Shown one piece after another: positions 15,465-25,242 of a stretch of DNA of 64,000 bases. Below the pieces are notes generated by a model, which did not search any database, was not told where the DNA came from, and saw only the letters and a program-made list of their open reading frames with translations. The stretch's first letter is position 1. Each line of letters starts with the position of its first letter. Source of the DNA: DATKEJ01 sp963768715. GTDB taxonomy: Bacteria; Bacteroidota; Rhodothermia; Rhodothermales; DATKEJ01. A program made the translations under genes and the position numbers. The stretch is taken from assembly GCA_963768715.1 (NCBI GenBank), contig CAVYJC010000004.1:248001-312000 (forward strand), read 5' to 3'.

Positions 15465-17486
15465 TCAGATGAGTCCGGCGAAGACCTGGAAGAACTGCTG
15501 CAGCCAGACAATAAACTTGAGACCGTATTTCCTTGCTGCTTCCCCGCCTGCATCAATGGTCATCCGATTGTTTGCCCGATTGATGTCGAGAGGTACTCTA
15601 TCCAGGGGATCAATGAAGACCTCAGCCACCTTGTCAGGTCCGCCATACTTCAAGGTCTTCCAGCGATCCCGTCCGTCCCAGTCGAGCGTATCGGTTCGTC
15701 CACTCTCGAAGCGCACGACCACTTGCACCGGAATGATGCCTTCTTCCGCCCGCTCCAAGTCGACGCGCGATCGATAGTCAGGCGTCTCCGCCGAATCCGG
15801 GCTGACTTTTCGGTTGCCTATGTGCGCAACGCGGTAGTCGACAGCCACCGATGAATAGATGAACTGGTCAAAAAACCATGACAGATCTTCTCCAGCAACC
15901 TCGTTTGCCACGTCGATGAAATCGCGCGTCGTGGGGTGCCGAAAACGCCACCGATCGTAGTAGGTGCGCAGGATCGTGCGCATCTTCTCAAGACCAACGT
16001 AGTTCTCGAGCGTGTGAAGAACAGTGGCCGGTTTGGCGTAGGAGTTCAGCCCGTAACTCTTGTCGCTCCCATACTCCCAGCTCTTCATGAATATCTGGTC
16101 GCGGGTCGGACCGTTCTTCGTGTACGAGAGACGCTGCATGTCGGTATCACTGATCCGCCAGCTGGGGATGTCGAGCACGGCGCCCGGGCCATAGGCGTCG
16201 TCCATGATCTTCATCTCGGTGTAGGAGTTGATTCCCTCATCGAGCCATGCCTCTTCAAACTCGTTGCTGGCGAGCATCCCGTACCAGTACTGGTGGCCGA
16301 ACTCGTGTATCAGCACCAGCTCGAGAAACCGAAACCAATTGGGAAGAGCGTAGACGGTGCCACACGTGATCAGCGTCGGATACTCCATTCCGTTCGAACC
16401 GCCGACCCCGTCTACCAGGGTCAGTGTGGTGTAAGGATACTCCCCATACCAGTCATTGAAGTGCTGCAAGGCGACCTTTGCCGCTTCAATGTGGCGCTTG
16501 GCCTGGCCCGCGTGCTCGGGCTGGACCAGCAGCCTGATATCGACCTTTTCCCATCTGTCGGTGAAGACCTGCATCTCCGGACTGGCTGTCCATGCGAAAT
16601 CATGGACGTCCGCGGCCTCATTGACGATCGTTTTGCGGCCGTCCGCGGCACTCTCAGAGACGCGAATTCCACTGGCGCCCACCGCATAATTGTCCGGAAC
16701 GGTCATCGTCACGCGATACGACCCGAAATCAGCGTAGAACTCACTGTCCATGTGGAACTGGTGCGTATTCCATTGCCCCTTCTCGGCATCCGCGGGTACA
16801 TAGCGCTGGCCGGGCACTTCGTAGACGCCCAGCTTCGGAAACCACTGGCCGATCATGAAGAAGGGCGATCCGTCCTTCTTCTTCTTCCAGCCGGTTCGGG
16901 CGATGATTTCGGGTAGTCGCGAAGTGAATTCCACATTAAGCGTGATGGTCTCTCCAGCCTGAACCGGCTCCGGGAGGACGACCCTCATGACGGTGAAGTC
17001 TTCCTCGTTGCCGTCGTCGGGCCGGATGTATTCAATTGCGGGCGTCAGATCCTGGCCTGCCTCATTCGCAGTCGGCAGAGGGAGGCTCGAGAAGTCTCCG
17101 TGCGGCAGCATGCTTTCATCCACGATCCGGATGTCTGTCACGTCGACACCTCCCCAGGGATTCTCACTTTGGGCCTCAAAACCCCTGTGGCGACCTCCCG
17201 ACTCCTGCATGAAGGTGGATTCCGGGCCGGAAAAGGCATTCAAATAGAGGTGGAACTGGAGTTCTCCCACCGGAACCTTGCCTGGATTTCGCCATGTGAT
17301 GCGCTCAATGCCGGAAATAGCCTTGGCGTCGACGTCCAGATCTGCCACGATATCGTAGCTCACCAGGCGATCAGACAGCGGCTCGGCATATTGCGTCGGA
17401 TTGGGAGTGTCTTGTCCGTAAGCGGCCGACGTAACCAAAACGACCAGCACGGCAAGAGTAAGCAGACGCGAGGTCTTCCTAGCCAT
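15465..17486 (-). CDS. M1 family metallopeptidase
   Basis: A 673-residue exported aminopeptidase-N-like enzyme. The ATG at 17486 gives a signal peptide (LLTLAVLVVLVTSAAYGQ); a TTG 14 codons upstream is less likely. The active site is HEFGHQYWYGML near residue 395 with the third zinc ligand Glu 18 residues later in EEAWLDEG, and the exopeptidase motif is replaced by the GGSNGMEYP form usual in Bacteroidota. The C-terminal part has FFDQFIYSSVAVDYRVAHI, common in this group. It removes N-terminal residues of peptides in the periplasm or outside. Confidence 0.9.
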   Translation of the reverse strand: MARKTSRLLTLAVLVVLVTSAAYGQDTPNPTQYAEPLSDRLVSYDIVADLDVDAKAISGIERITWRNPGKVPVGELQFHLYLNAFSGPESTFMQESGGRHRGFEAQSENPWGGVDVTDIRIVDESMLPHGDFSSLPLPTANEAGQDLTPAIEYIRPDDGNEEDFTVMRVVLPEPVQAGETITLNVEFTSRLPEIIARTGWKKKKDGSPFFMIGQWFPKLGVYEVPGQRYVPADAEKGQWNTHQFHMDSEFYADFGSYRVTMTVPDNYAVGASGIRVSESAADGRKTIVNEAADVHDFAWTASPEMQVFTDRWEKVDIRLLVQPEHAGQAKRHIEAAKVALQHFNDWYGEYPYTTLTLVDGVGGSNGMEYPTLITCGTVYALPNWFRFLELVLIHEFGHQYWYGMLASNEFEEAWLDEGINSYTEMKIMDDAYGPGAVLDIPSWRISDTDMQRLSYTKNGPTRDQIFMKSWEYGSDKSYGLNSYAKPATVLHTLENYVGLEKMRTILRTYYDRWRFRHPTTRDFIDVANEVAGEDLSWFFDQFIYSSVAVDYRVAHIGNRKVSPDSAETPDYRSRVDLERAEEGIIPVQVVVRFESGRTDTLDWDGRDRWKTLKYGGPDKVAEVFIDPLDRVPLDINRANNRMTIDAGGEAARKYGLKFIVWLQQFFQVFAGLI

Positions 17487-17653
17487 AGAATTGCGAGGTA
17501 CGAGGAGCAAACTGGCCGGTCTACGCAAACTCAGCCGGCAAGTTGCCTTGTGAGAAGTATTTGTTGGCCTAATCTTGACCTTTCATTTGTCCAAGATTCG
17601 TAGTATTATTCTTACTTGGATTGATACTACCGAATTGCCTAGTAAATTAGTGT

Positions 17654-17905
17654 ATGCCTCAACATAAATCAGCAGAGAAGCGAGTTCGTCAGACGGAACG
17701 TCGGCGCCAGCGCAACAGATATCATCTGAGCCGCGCGCGCACGATGATCAAGCGCCTGGGTGCTACGACAGACCCTGAAGAAGCGCAGAAGCTGTTGAAC
17801 GACACGAAATCGTATTTGGACAAGCTTGCCGGCAAGGGAATCTTGAAGGCCAACAAGGCCGCCAATACCAAGAGTCGTTTAGAGCGATATGTCAAATCCC
17901 TTTGA
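17654..17905 (+). CDS. rpsT: 30S ribosomal protein S20
   Basis: An 83-residue, very basic protein matching S20 along its whole length: MPQHKSAEKRVRQTERRRQR, NRYHLSRARTMIKRL, then GILKANKAANTKSRLERYV. It binds the 5' domain of 16S rRNA. Single gene with its own terminator; the 167-base gap to the divergent peptidase holds both promoters. Confidence 0.95.
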   Translation: MPQHKSAEKRVRQTERRRQRNRYHLSRARTMIKRLGATTDPEEAQKLLNDTKSYLDKLAGKGILKANKAANTKSRLERYVKSL

Positions 17906-17953
17906 GGGGAACATGCCGCTCGAATCGAGCAGATGTATTTGGTTTGTTGCAGG

Positions 17954-17989
17954 GGCCGGATTTTCTGTGAATCCGGCCTTCTTCAGTTT
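17954..17989 (+). terminator. intrinsic terminator of rpsT
   Basis: GGCCGGATT at 17954-17962 pairs perfectly with AATCCGGCC at 17970-17978 over a 7-base loop, followed by TTCTTCAGTTT. Confidence 0.82.
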
Positions 17990-18165
17990 CCAGAGGGCCA
18001 GCCTTGTCGGGGACACCGTTTGATTGCAATTGCTTACCTCATTTCGGATTATCTTTATGTATGATTCGACAGACGAATTAGGTAAGCGCTGATCCTAATT
18101 ATCAATAGAAAAACCGCCGGAACACTTTCGTTTGAGTACCCACCGGAGGTCATCAGGAGAGAACA

Positions 18166-19725
18166 ATGACTCATATACGCACATTTTTCTGGCTGGCGGT
18201 TGCTTCCGTCATGCTGGTATCGGTCGATCAGGCCGTAGCCCAGAGAAGGGCTGAAACTGGTCTTTTCGTCGCGGGTAGACTCGGTCTCTCGACCTATGGT
18301 GGAGACCGTGATCTCGAATCCGGGGAGGGTATCTTCGATCCCGCGATTGCGTCCAAGTTCGACAAGGCGAGCTTTTCCGCAGGGGCAGAGATCGGTACGA
18401 TCCTGTCACCGACGTTTAGTGTCTCGGTCGGCCTTCAGTTCGGCAAATACCTGGAAATCAACAAGAACTACCCCTACGCCGAGGGAGAAACGCCGGATCC
18501 TGGATTCCTCAACCTGACGGAGGGATCATCGCAGTCGCGGATCACTATTCCTCTGCTCCTCCGCGCCAACCTGCTGCCGAGCAAGACATTTTCACCCTAC
18601 CTGCACGGTGGCGCGAACATAATGTTCGGCAGTCACCAGTTTGTCGGCGAGGATTCGAAATCTGACGTAGGCTTCGGTCCCTCGTTCGGCGCGGGTGTCG
18701 ACGTCGTGGTTTCAAACCACGCGTCCATTTTCATCGAGACGACGCAGCACCTGGTTTTCGGCGACGAAAAGGCGGATGCGGCCAACCCGACCGTAGAGGC
18801 CAACGATGCCGCGTATGACGTTCTCGGCTTCTGGGGCTTTGGCTTACAGTACAGATTCAAGTCGGCATGTGCCGCTCCGATGGTTACCTCGGTTTCGGCG
18901 CCGGCCCGCGTGGCCGTCGGCGAGCCGGCTGCCATGACGGCGATGCTGAACGAAAACACTTGTCAGCCGACCGACGTCATGTGGGACTTCGGTGACGGCG
19001 AAACCGGATCGGGACTCGGAGCCAACCATATTTATTCGACGCCAGGAACCTACACGGTCAACGTGACGGCGACGAACTCGGCCGGTTCCGGCAGTGGCAC
19101 CGCAATGGTTGAGGTATTCGATCCTTGCCCGATCGACGCCGAAATCATCGCGATCAACCTGAACCCGTCCGATCCGATCATCAACGAAGCGATCACGTTT
19201 AGCGCGGACATCCGCGGTACGACGCCGGTCACCTATCGTTGGAACTTCGGCGACGGCGGCACAGCGACCGGCGCTACAGCGTCGCACATGTACAGCGAAC
19301 CGGGTGAATACACCGTCTCGCTCGAATGCACGAACTGTGGTGGATCGGACAGCCGTTCGATCACGATCATGGTTCAGGAATTCCGCTGCTCCGACATCAC
19401 GGAGTTGAACACGGTATTCTTCGGCCACAACAGCGCCGCACTTGACGATGAGGCAAAAGGGCTGCTGGACGAGAACCTTGAAGTTCTCAACGAGTGCCCC
19501 GACCTGCTGACGCGTCTGGACGGTTACTCGGATCGTCGTGAGCGGAACCCGCTCCGTCTGTCTGAGCGCCGCGCTTCTGCTGTCGAGCAGTATTACATCG
19601 AGCAAGGCATACCGGCCAGCCGCCTCATGGCGCGCGGCCTGGGTCGTGACCCGCTTGCGGGCAAAGGCATCGATGGACGCCGCAACCGCAGGGTTGACTC
19701 GATCATCGTAGACAGCTTCGAATAA
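18166..19725 (+). CDS. OmpA family protein with two PKD domains
   Basis: A 519-residue outer-membrane protein with a good AGGAGAG ribosome site and signal peptide ending AVAQ. Order: a beta-barrel-like region with GLFVAGRLGLSTYGG, GAEIGTILSPTFSVSVGLQF and a barrel end WGFGLQYRFK (about residues 25-226); PKD domain 1 with MWDFGDGETGSG; PKD domain 2 with YRWNFGDGGTATG; and a C-terminal OmpA peptidoglycan-binding domain with LDGYSDRRE, LSERRASAVEQYYIEQGI and RGLGRDPL. It should tie the outer membrane to peptidoglycan. Confidence 0.9.
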   Translation: MTHIRTFFWLAVASVMLVSVDQAVAQRRAETGLFVAGRLGLSTYGGDRDLESGEGIFDPAIASKFDKASFSAGAEIGTILSPTFSVSVGLQFGKYLEINKNYPYAEGETPDPGFLNLTEGSSQSRITIPLLLRANLLPSKTFSPYLHGGANIMFGSHQFVGEDSKSDVGFGPSFGAGVDVVVSNHASIFIETTQHLVFGDEKADAANPTVEANDAAYDVLGFWGFGLQYRFKSACAAPMVTSVSAPARVAVGEPAAMTAMLNENTCQPTDVMWDFGDGETGSGLGANHIYSTPGTYTVNVTATNSAGSGSGTAMVEVFDPCPIDAEIIAINLNPSDPIINEAITFSADIRGTTPVTYRWNFGDGGTATGATASHMYSEPGEYTVSLECTNCGGSDSRSITIMVQEFRCSDITELNTVFFGHNSAALDDEAKGLLDENLEVLNECPDLLTRLDGYSDRRERNPLRLSERRASAVEQYYIEQGIPASRLMARGLGRDPLAGKGIDGRRNRRVDSIIVDSFE

Positions 19726-19750
19726 GCGGTCTGAAACTTCTCGTGTGGGA

Positions 19751-19786
19751 AACGGGTCTGTCCACTGCGGGCAGACCCGTTTTTCG
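19751..19786 (+). terminator. intrinsic terminator of the OmpA-like gene
   Basis: AACGGGTCTG at 19751-19760 pairs with CAGACCCGTT at 19772-19781 and runs into a T-tract (TTTTTCGTTT). Confidence 0.85.
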
Positions 19787-19805
19787 TTTGTAACCGCCCT
19801 CCACG

Positions 19806-20792
19806 ATGACGCCGTCCCCCACAGGCGAGGCCCGCCGCTCCGTAACGGCGCAAGACGTCAAGATCCAGGCTCGACGCCTCGGCTTCGAAGCCTGTGGTAT
19901 CTCGAAAGCGGAAGAACTTGCGGAGGAAGCAGGATTTCTCGAGACTTGGCTGCAGCAGGGCTATCACGGCTCGATGTCGTGGATGGAACGGAACTTCGAC
20001 AAACGCATCGATCCGAGGAAACTCGTTCCCGGCGCCAGATCGGTGATCTCCGTCATGGACGTCTACTATCAGGGAATCGACCAGCCGGAATCTCAGGAGA
20101 TCGGGCGCGTGAGTCGCTACGCATGGGGCCAGGACTACCACGTCGTCGTTAAGGATCGTCTTCACCTACTGTTCGACTGGATCAGGCGCGAAACGGGTGA
20201 CGTTCAGGGTCGAGTCTTCGTCGATTCCGCCCCGGTTATGGATAAAGCTTGGGCCGCCCGAAGCGGACTCGGCTGGATAGGGAAACACACGAACCTGCTC
20301 CACTCGAGGCTCGGATCGTGGTTCTTTCTGGGAGAGATCATCTGCGACCTCGCTCTCGAGCCGGACGGCCCTATCCCTGATCACTGCGGCACTTGCACCC
20401 GTTGCATTGATGCATGCCCCACCGATGCGATTGTGGAGCCATACGTCGTGGACGCCAATCGGTGTATATCGTACCTGACCATCGAGCACCGGAAAGACGA
20501 TATCGGACCGGAGCTGGCAGGGGAGATGGACAATTGGGTGTTCGGCTGCGACGTGTGCCAGGACGTTTGTCCGTGGAACAAGTTCAGCCCCACCACAACG
20601 GAACCGGCTTACCTGCCATCCAGCAACATTGAGGCGACGGCGCTGAACGACTGGGGAAAGCTGTCCGCATCGGCATTTGACGAGCGTTTTGGCGGAAGTG
20701 CTGTGAAGCGAACCCGACACGAGGGACTCATGCGAAACGTCCGCATCGCAAGCCGGAATCTCGACGCGCGACCTGGCGAAGACGACGCCTAG
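19806..20792 (+). CDS. queG: epoxyqueuosine reductase QueG
   Basis: A 328-residue cytoplasmic iron-sulfur and cobalamin enzyme that completes queuosine in tRNA. Features: LGFEACGISKAEELAEEAGF near the start, YHGSMSWMERN, the substrate region VFVDSAPVMDKAWAARSGLGWIGKHTNLL (quoted in part as SAPVMDKAWAARSGLGWIG), and two [4Fe-4S] motifs CGTCTRCIDACP and CDVCQDVCPWN. The C-terminal HEAT-like part is short, as in many family members. QueG needs cobalamin, which links it functionally to the B12 uptake operon at 48-51 kb. Its stop overlaps the accC stop by 4 bases, convergently. Confidence 0.93.
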   Translation: MTPSPTGEARRSVTAQDVKIQARRLGFEACGISKAEELAEEAGFLETWLQQGYHGSMSWMERNFDKRIDPRKLVPGARSVISVMDVYYQGIDQPESQEIGRVSRYAWGQDYHVVVKDRLHLLFDWIRRETGDVQGRVFVDSAPVMDKAWAARSGLGWIGKHTNLLHSRLGSWFFLGEIICDLALEPDGPIPDHCGTCTRCIDACPTDAIVEPYVVDANRCISYLTIEHRKDDIGPELAGEMDNWVFGCDVCQDVCPWNKFSPTTTEPAYLPSSNIEATALNDWGKLSASAFDERFGGSAVKRTRHEGLMRNVRIASRNLDARPGEDDA

Positions 20793-22339
20793 CGCCTCCT
20801 TCCGTAGCGTCGGCGACGAACCGCCCAATCACTCCATTCCGGGGCTCCCTCGGATGCAGACTGGCCGTTGGACCCTCGAGGTCTCGGCGCCAGGGCCGCT
20901 CCCACGGCCGCGGCAAAATCACGATCTGCAGGATCCGCCTGAAGCACCTCCGGCGTGAAAAACTCCTGCACAAAGTGCGTCGAGAACGTACCGTCCTGAA
21001 ATGCCGGATGGGCGAGCACGAAGCGGCAAAAGGGAATCGTCGTCTGCAAACCGGCGATCCGGTACTCGCCGAGTGCTCGCTGCATTCTCAAAATAGCCTC
21101 CGCACGCGTCCGACCCCAGCTGACTACTTTGGAAATCATGGGATCATAGTTTGTCGTGATCTCGCTGCCCTCGTCGACCCCCGCATCCACTCGCACGCCG
21201 GGCCCCGCCGGCGGCGCATGACGGATGATCGTACCCGAGTCGGGGAGGAATCCCGATGCAGGATCCTCAGCGTACACACGACACTCTATGGCATGACCGC
21301 TAATCGAGAGGTCCTCCTGCCGGAAAGACAGCGGCTTGCCTTCGGCCACGCGGATTTGCTCCGCGACCAGATCAACGCCGGTCACCATTTCAGTCACCGG
21401 ATGCTCGACCTGAAGCCGTGTGTTCATTTCCATGAAATAGAAGTCCTGTCCGTCGAGCAAGAATTCGACAGTTCCGGCGCCGACATAACCGCAAGCTGCC
21501 GCCGCCTTTATCGCGGCCTGCCCCATCGCCGATCGAAGCGCTGTGTTCACTACCGGCGACGGACACTCCTCGATCACCTTCTGATGCCGGCGCTGCACCG
21601 AGCACTCCCTCTCGAAAAGGTGGACTACCTGGCCGTGCGCATCGGCCATTACCTGAATCTCCACATGCTTCGGTCGATCCAGGTATTTCTCGATATAGAC
21701 GCGGCCGTCGCCAAACGCAGCCTTTGCTTCGCGGGTGGCGGCTTCCAGCGAGCTCTTGAGCTCGATCTCCGATCGTACGACGCGCATCCCTTTTCCGCCT
21801 CCGCCCGCAGCGGCCTTGACGAGAATGGGAAAGCCAATCTCCTTTGCCGCCTCGGCAGCTTCCCTGGCCGAAACGACGGCGTCGGTCGTTCCGGGAGCCA
21901 TCGGTACCCCGGCGGCCAGCATGAGCTTGCGGGCCTCCGTTTTGTCGCCCATGGCCCGAATGGCTGCCTCGGGCGGCCCGATGAAAATGATACCAGCCTC
22001 GCTGCACCGGGCGGCAAACTCGGGATTCTCCGATAAGAATCCATATCCTGGATGGATCGCATCGACGTCGGCGCTGAGCGCTACATTGACGATCGCATCC
22101 ATGTTGAGATAGGAGGCGTGCGCCGGTGCTGGACCGATGGAATATGCTTCATCCGCCAGCCTTACGTGGAGAGCACCGCGGTCGACTTCACTGAAGACAG
22201 CAATGCTTGAAATTCCGAGATCCTTGCACGTTCGGATGACCCGTACCGCAATTTCTCCACGATTTGCAATGAGCAGCCTCTTGATACCCGACACGGTTTT
22301 CTCTATCTGTGACAGAGTGGCAGAAGGAATCGATGGCAT
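20789..22339 (-). CDS. accC: acetyl-CoA carboxylase, biotin carboxylase subunit
   Basis: A 516-residue ATP-grasp enzyme that carboxylates the biotin of BCCP for fatty acid synthesis. Motifs: IKRLLIANRGEIAVRVIRTC, ADVDAIHPGYGFLSENPEFA, the glycine loop AAAGGGGKGMRVV, RECSVQRRHQKVIEECPSP and EMNTRLQVEHPVTEMVTGVD. The start is uncertain: ATG at 22339 adds 16 residues to a GTG at 22294 that would better match the family N-terminus. A 60-residue tail after the usual end (LAPRPRGSNGQSASEG..., ending in Arg-rich RRRRYGRRR) is unusual. No accB is adjacent; the protein could also serve a propionyl or other acyl-CoA carboxylase. Confidence 0.9.
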   Translation of the reverse strand: MPSIPSATLSQIEKTVSGIKRLLIANRGEIAVRVIRTCKDLGISSIAVFSEVDRGALHVRLADEAYSIGPAPAHASYLNMDAIVNVALSADVDAIHPGYGFLSENPEFAARCSEAGIIFIGPPEAAIRAMGDKTEARKLMLAAGVPMAPGTTDAVVSAREAAEAAKEIGFPILVKAAAGGGGKGMRVVRSEIELKSSLEAATREAKAAFGDGRVYIEKYLDRPKHVEIQVMADAHGQVVHLFERECSVQRRHQKVIEECPSPVVNTALRSAMGQAAIKAAAACGYVGAGTVEFLLDGQDFYFMEMNTRLQVEHPVTEMVTGVDLVAEQIRVAEGKPLSFRQEDLSISGHAIECRVYAEDPASGFLPDSGTIIRHAPPAGPGVRVDAGVDEGSEITTNYDPMISKVVSWGRTRAEAILRMQRALGEYRIAGLQTTIPFCRFVLAHPAFQDGTFSTHFVQEFFTPEVLQADPADRDFAAAVGAALAPRPRGSNGQSASEGAPEWSDWAVRRRRYGRRR

Positions 22340-22398
22340 GATTCCTGCCAAATAATATAACGGTGCGGTCCACACGGACCCCACGACTGCACACAAAG

Positions 22399-23321
22399 AT
22401 GAAGGATTTCTACGAAATACTGGGCGTCGAGAAGAAGGCGGATGTCGCCGCGATCAAGAAGGCCTATCGGGGCCTGGCGCGGAAGTATCATCCGGACAAG
22501 AATCCCGACGACAAGGCTTCAGAACAGAAATTCAAGGAAATCCAGGAGGCCTACGAAATCCTCTCCGACGCGGAGAAGCGGAAAAAGTACGACGCGATGA
22601 GGAAGAACCCGTTCGGTTCGGGTTCAGGTGGCGACTTCTTTTCCGGGCAGGGAGGAACAAGGTTCTATCGGTCCCCCGACGGCGCGTACGTCCGAACGGA
22701 ATACGGTGGAAACCCGGAGGAGATGGAGGATCCGTTCGACGACAGTGGCCTCGGCGACATATTCAGCCGGTTATTCGGTGGCGGACAGACGGCTGAGCAG
22801 CCACATCAGAGATCACGACCCGGTAAGACGGAAACCGCCCTACAGCTTTCGTTCGAACAGGCGCTCAAGGGCGGAAAGGCCAAGGTCAAGCTGCCCGACG
22901 GAGAAACGGTCAGCCTTTCGATTCCGAAAGGGGTTCGTGACGGGTTCAAGGTTCGCCTGAAAGGGCGGGGCGCTCCGAGCAGAATCGGACGGGCCGACCT
23001 TTACGTGACGTTTAAGGTCAAAGACAGCGATCGATTTCGGCGCGTTGCCGATGACCTCTATACCATCGTGACGGTGACTGCAATCCAGGCGATGCTTGGG
23101 GATACCCTGAGCGTCGAGAATGCGTACGGTGATACGGTAAAGCTGACTATCCCGGCAGGGATCCAACCGGGCGAGAAGCTGCGGCTGCGGGGCCAGGGGG
23201 TGCAGACGAAAGAAGGTACGGGCGATATGTACGTGGAAATCAAGGTCTCGATTCCGCGCAACTTGACTCCTGAACAGGCAAAGCGCTGGAAGCCTTCCGA
23301 CGGGATCAGGGCAAGTCCTGA
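22399..23321 (+). CDS. DnaJ/CbpA-type co-chaperone, frameshifted near its end
   Basis: J domain at residues 1-70 (DFYEILGVEKKADVAAIKKA, HPDK at the expected place), a Gly/Phe-rich linker (KNPFGSGSGGDFFSGQGG), then two beta-sandwich client domains (LSIPKGVRDGFKVRLKGRG, LTIPAGIQPGEKLRLRGQG) without a zinc-finger: the CbpA layout, about 307 residues. At 23280-23282 the A-run is one base short; with four A's the frame would end GKALEAFRRDQGKS-like and stop at 23319-23321, as usual for the family. As written the frame runs on to 23718 through a non-homologous tail. Stimulates DnaK. Confidence 0.88.
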
Positions 23322-23351
23322 CCGGACGGTTCGTCCTCGTCCGTCAGTATT

Positions 23352-23534
23352 TCACCGAACCGAGACCTCTCCCGTGCGCAGCATCCGGCGCACGTATGGA
23401 TGGCAGAGTTCACATTGCAGGCCGAACTCGACGTGCCGTTGGAGCGCCTCGATCGAGTCCGACGATTTCCTGCGAGCAATCTCCTTCAGCTCCGCGAACG
23501 AGCGGTCAAAGCAAATACATCGATCGATCCTCAT
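23352..23534 (-). CDS. BFD-like [2Fe-2S]-binding small protein
   Basis: A 60-residue protein with the exact cysteine pattern of bacterioferritin-associated ferredoxin-like domains: C-I-C near residue 6-8, 32 residues, then C-E-L-C, followed by HPYVRRMLRTGE. Such domains bind a [2Fe-2S] cluster and pass electrons, for example to release iron from bacterioferritin or inside larger reductases. The start is the ATG at 23534 preceded by GAGATGGG. It occupies the opposite strand of the false extension of dnaJ, which supports dnaJ ending at 23321. 225 bases without a visible gene follow before the nuclease gene. Confidence 0.75.
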   Translation of the reverse strand: MRIDRCICFDRSFAELKEIARRKSSDSIEALQRHVEFGLQCELCHPYVRRMLRTGEVSVR

Positions 23535-23759
23535 CCCATCTCGGTGCGTTGCTGGGGTCTGGAGAACATCCACTGTGCGGGTCTGCGTACGAGACCGGCC
23601 TTGGCAGGATTACCTACCCTTGTCGCTTCGCGTTCTTGGTGACGCCGATCGCGCCAGTCTCCGATGTCTCGTGTGTATACGAGGGCGCGACGCACTCCCT
23701 CTAATGCCGTCACACTAATAGACACACATGCGGACCCGGTTCCATAACCTCTATTGATC

Positions 23760-25157
23760 CTACAACTCCACCGAATCGCCGCGCGAAGGGATGGTGATGG
23801 AGTCGTAACCCTTCTTCGTCAAGGCGTCGCGCAGCATCTCCTGGCGCTTGTACTCTCCGTGAACGAGGAAGATGTCTTTCAGGCGGTCTCGGTCGATCAT
23901 TTCGATGAAATCGATCAACTCAGGCTCGTCGGCGTGAGCCGAATACGAGTTCATTACGACGACCTCCGCCTTGAGTGAGTACTCCTCACCGAAAATGCGG
24001 ACTCTCTGGTTTCTGTCGACGATCCGCTTTCCCAGCGTGTGATCGGCGCAGTAACCTACCATCATGATGGTGTTCTTCGGATCCTCGATGTTGTTCTTCA
24101 GATGGTGGAGAATCCGACCTGCTTCACACATGCCCGACGCCGAGATGATAATCATGGGTCCGCGCAGGGTGTTGATTCGCTTGGACTCCTCCACGGAGCG
24201 CACGTAATTCAACCGATCGAACCCGAAAGCATCCCCATCCTTGATGATGTATTCACGGAGTTCCCGGTCGTAGCACTCGGGATGCAATTGAAACACCCCG
24301 GTGGCGTTCACCGCCATCGGACTGTCGACGTAAACGGGGATCGGCGGGAGCTTGTCCTCGTGTTCGAGCTGGTCGAGAATGTATACGATTTCCTGCGTAC
24401 GGCCGACCGAGAACGCCGGAATGATCACGCGGCCGCCGCGCCCACTCGTTCGCTTTACGACCTCCAGCAGCTTCCCCTTGGACGTATCAGGCGGATCGTG
24501 AACTTTGCCGCCATAGGTTGATTCCGAAATCAGGTAGTCGCAATCCGCCATCGCCTGCGGATCGCGCAGTATCGGCCGATTGGGGCGTCCGACGTCTCCC
24601 GTGAACCCCAGATTGACCGTGCGCCCGTTTTCCGTTATTTCGAGAACCATTGACGATGCCCCGAGGATATGGCCAGCGTCGCGGTATTCGACTCGTACGC
24701 CCGGGACCGGCGTGAATGGCGCACCGTAGCCCACGCCTACGAAATGATCCAGCACGGCCTCCGCATCCTCCTCCGTGTACAGAGGGGTTACCAGCGGCTC
24801 CTTCCGCTCGCGGTGACGCTTATTGACATACTTCGCGTCCTTCTCCTGAATATGCGCCGAGTCGAGCAGCATGATAGCGCAAAGGTCATAGGATGCGAAC
24901 GTCGTGTAGATCCGGCCTCGGAAACCGGACTTCCAGAGCATCGGGAGGAGGCCTGAATGGTCTATATGCGCGTGCGACAACAGCACAACGTCGATCTTCG
25001 AAGCGTCGTAGGGGAGCTTGCTGTTGATCTCCTTGGCCTCGGCCCGGTGTCCCTGGTAGAGACCGCAATCCATCAACAATTTGTACCCGGATTCGAGTTC
25101 GAGCAAATGCATGGATCCGGTGACCGTTCGTGCGGCGCCCCAGAAAGTGAGCCTCAT
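23760..25157 (-). CDS. MBL-fold beta-CASP RNA nuclease/metallohydrolase
   Basis: A 465-residue protein of the CPSF73/Ysh1 type. The metallo-beta-lactamase part has the zinc motif LLSHAHIDHSGLLPML near residues 58-73, GDVGRPNRPIL and a later aspartate; the beta-CASP insert has VDSPMAVNATGVFQLH and IIISASGMCEAGRILHHLKN; the C-terminal RNA-specificity part has SYSAHADEPELIDFI and VHGEYKRQEML. Family members are RNA endo/exonucleases. A GGAGAC ribosome site precedes the ATG at 25157. Confidence 0.9.
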   Translation of the reverse strand: MRLTFWGAARTVTGSMHLLELESGYKLLMDCGLYQGHRAEAKEINSKLPYDASKIDVVLLSHAHIDHSGLLPMLWKSGFRGRIYTTFASYDLCAIMLLDSAHIQEKDAKYVNKRHRERKEPLVTPLYTEEDAEAVLDHFVGVGYGAPFTPVPGVRVEYRDAGHILGASSMVLEITENGRTVNLGFTGDVGRPNRPILRDPQAMADCDYLISESTYGGKVHDPPDTSKGKLLEVVKRTSGRGGRVIIPAFSVGRTQEIVYILDQLEHEDKLPPIPVYVDSPMAVNATGVFQLHPECYDRELREYIIKDGDAFGFDRLNYVRSVEESKRINTLRGPMIIISASGMCEAGRILHHLKNNIEDPKNTIMMVGYCADHTLGKRIVDRNQRVRIFGEEYSLKAEVVVMNSYSAHADEPELIDFIEMIDRDRLKDIFLVHGEYKRQEMLRDALTKKGYDSITIPSRGDSVEL

Positions 25158-25242
25158 ATTGTCTCCTGTATGGCTAATGTTGCGACTTTCGGCGTGCTGA
25201 ACTTACCGAATTCACCTTGGGATTGCGAGTAAGGGCAGCTCA

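Noticed and set aside
23322..23718. C-terminal 130 residues of the open dnaJ frame
   Set aside because: No DnaJ homology; created by loss of one A at 23280-23282, and it covers the BFD-like gene on the other strand.
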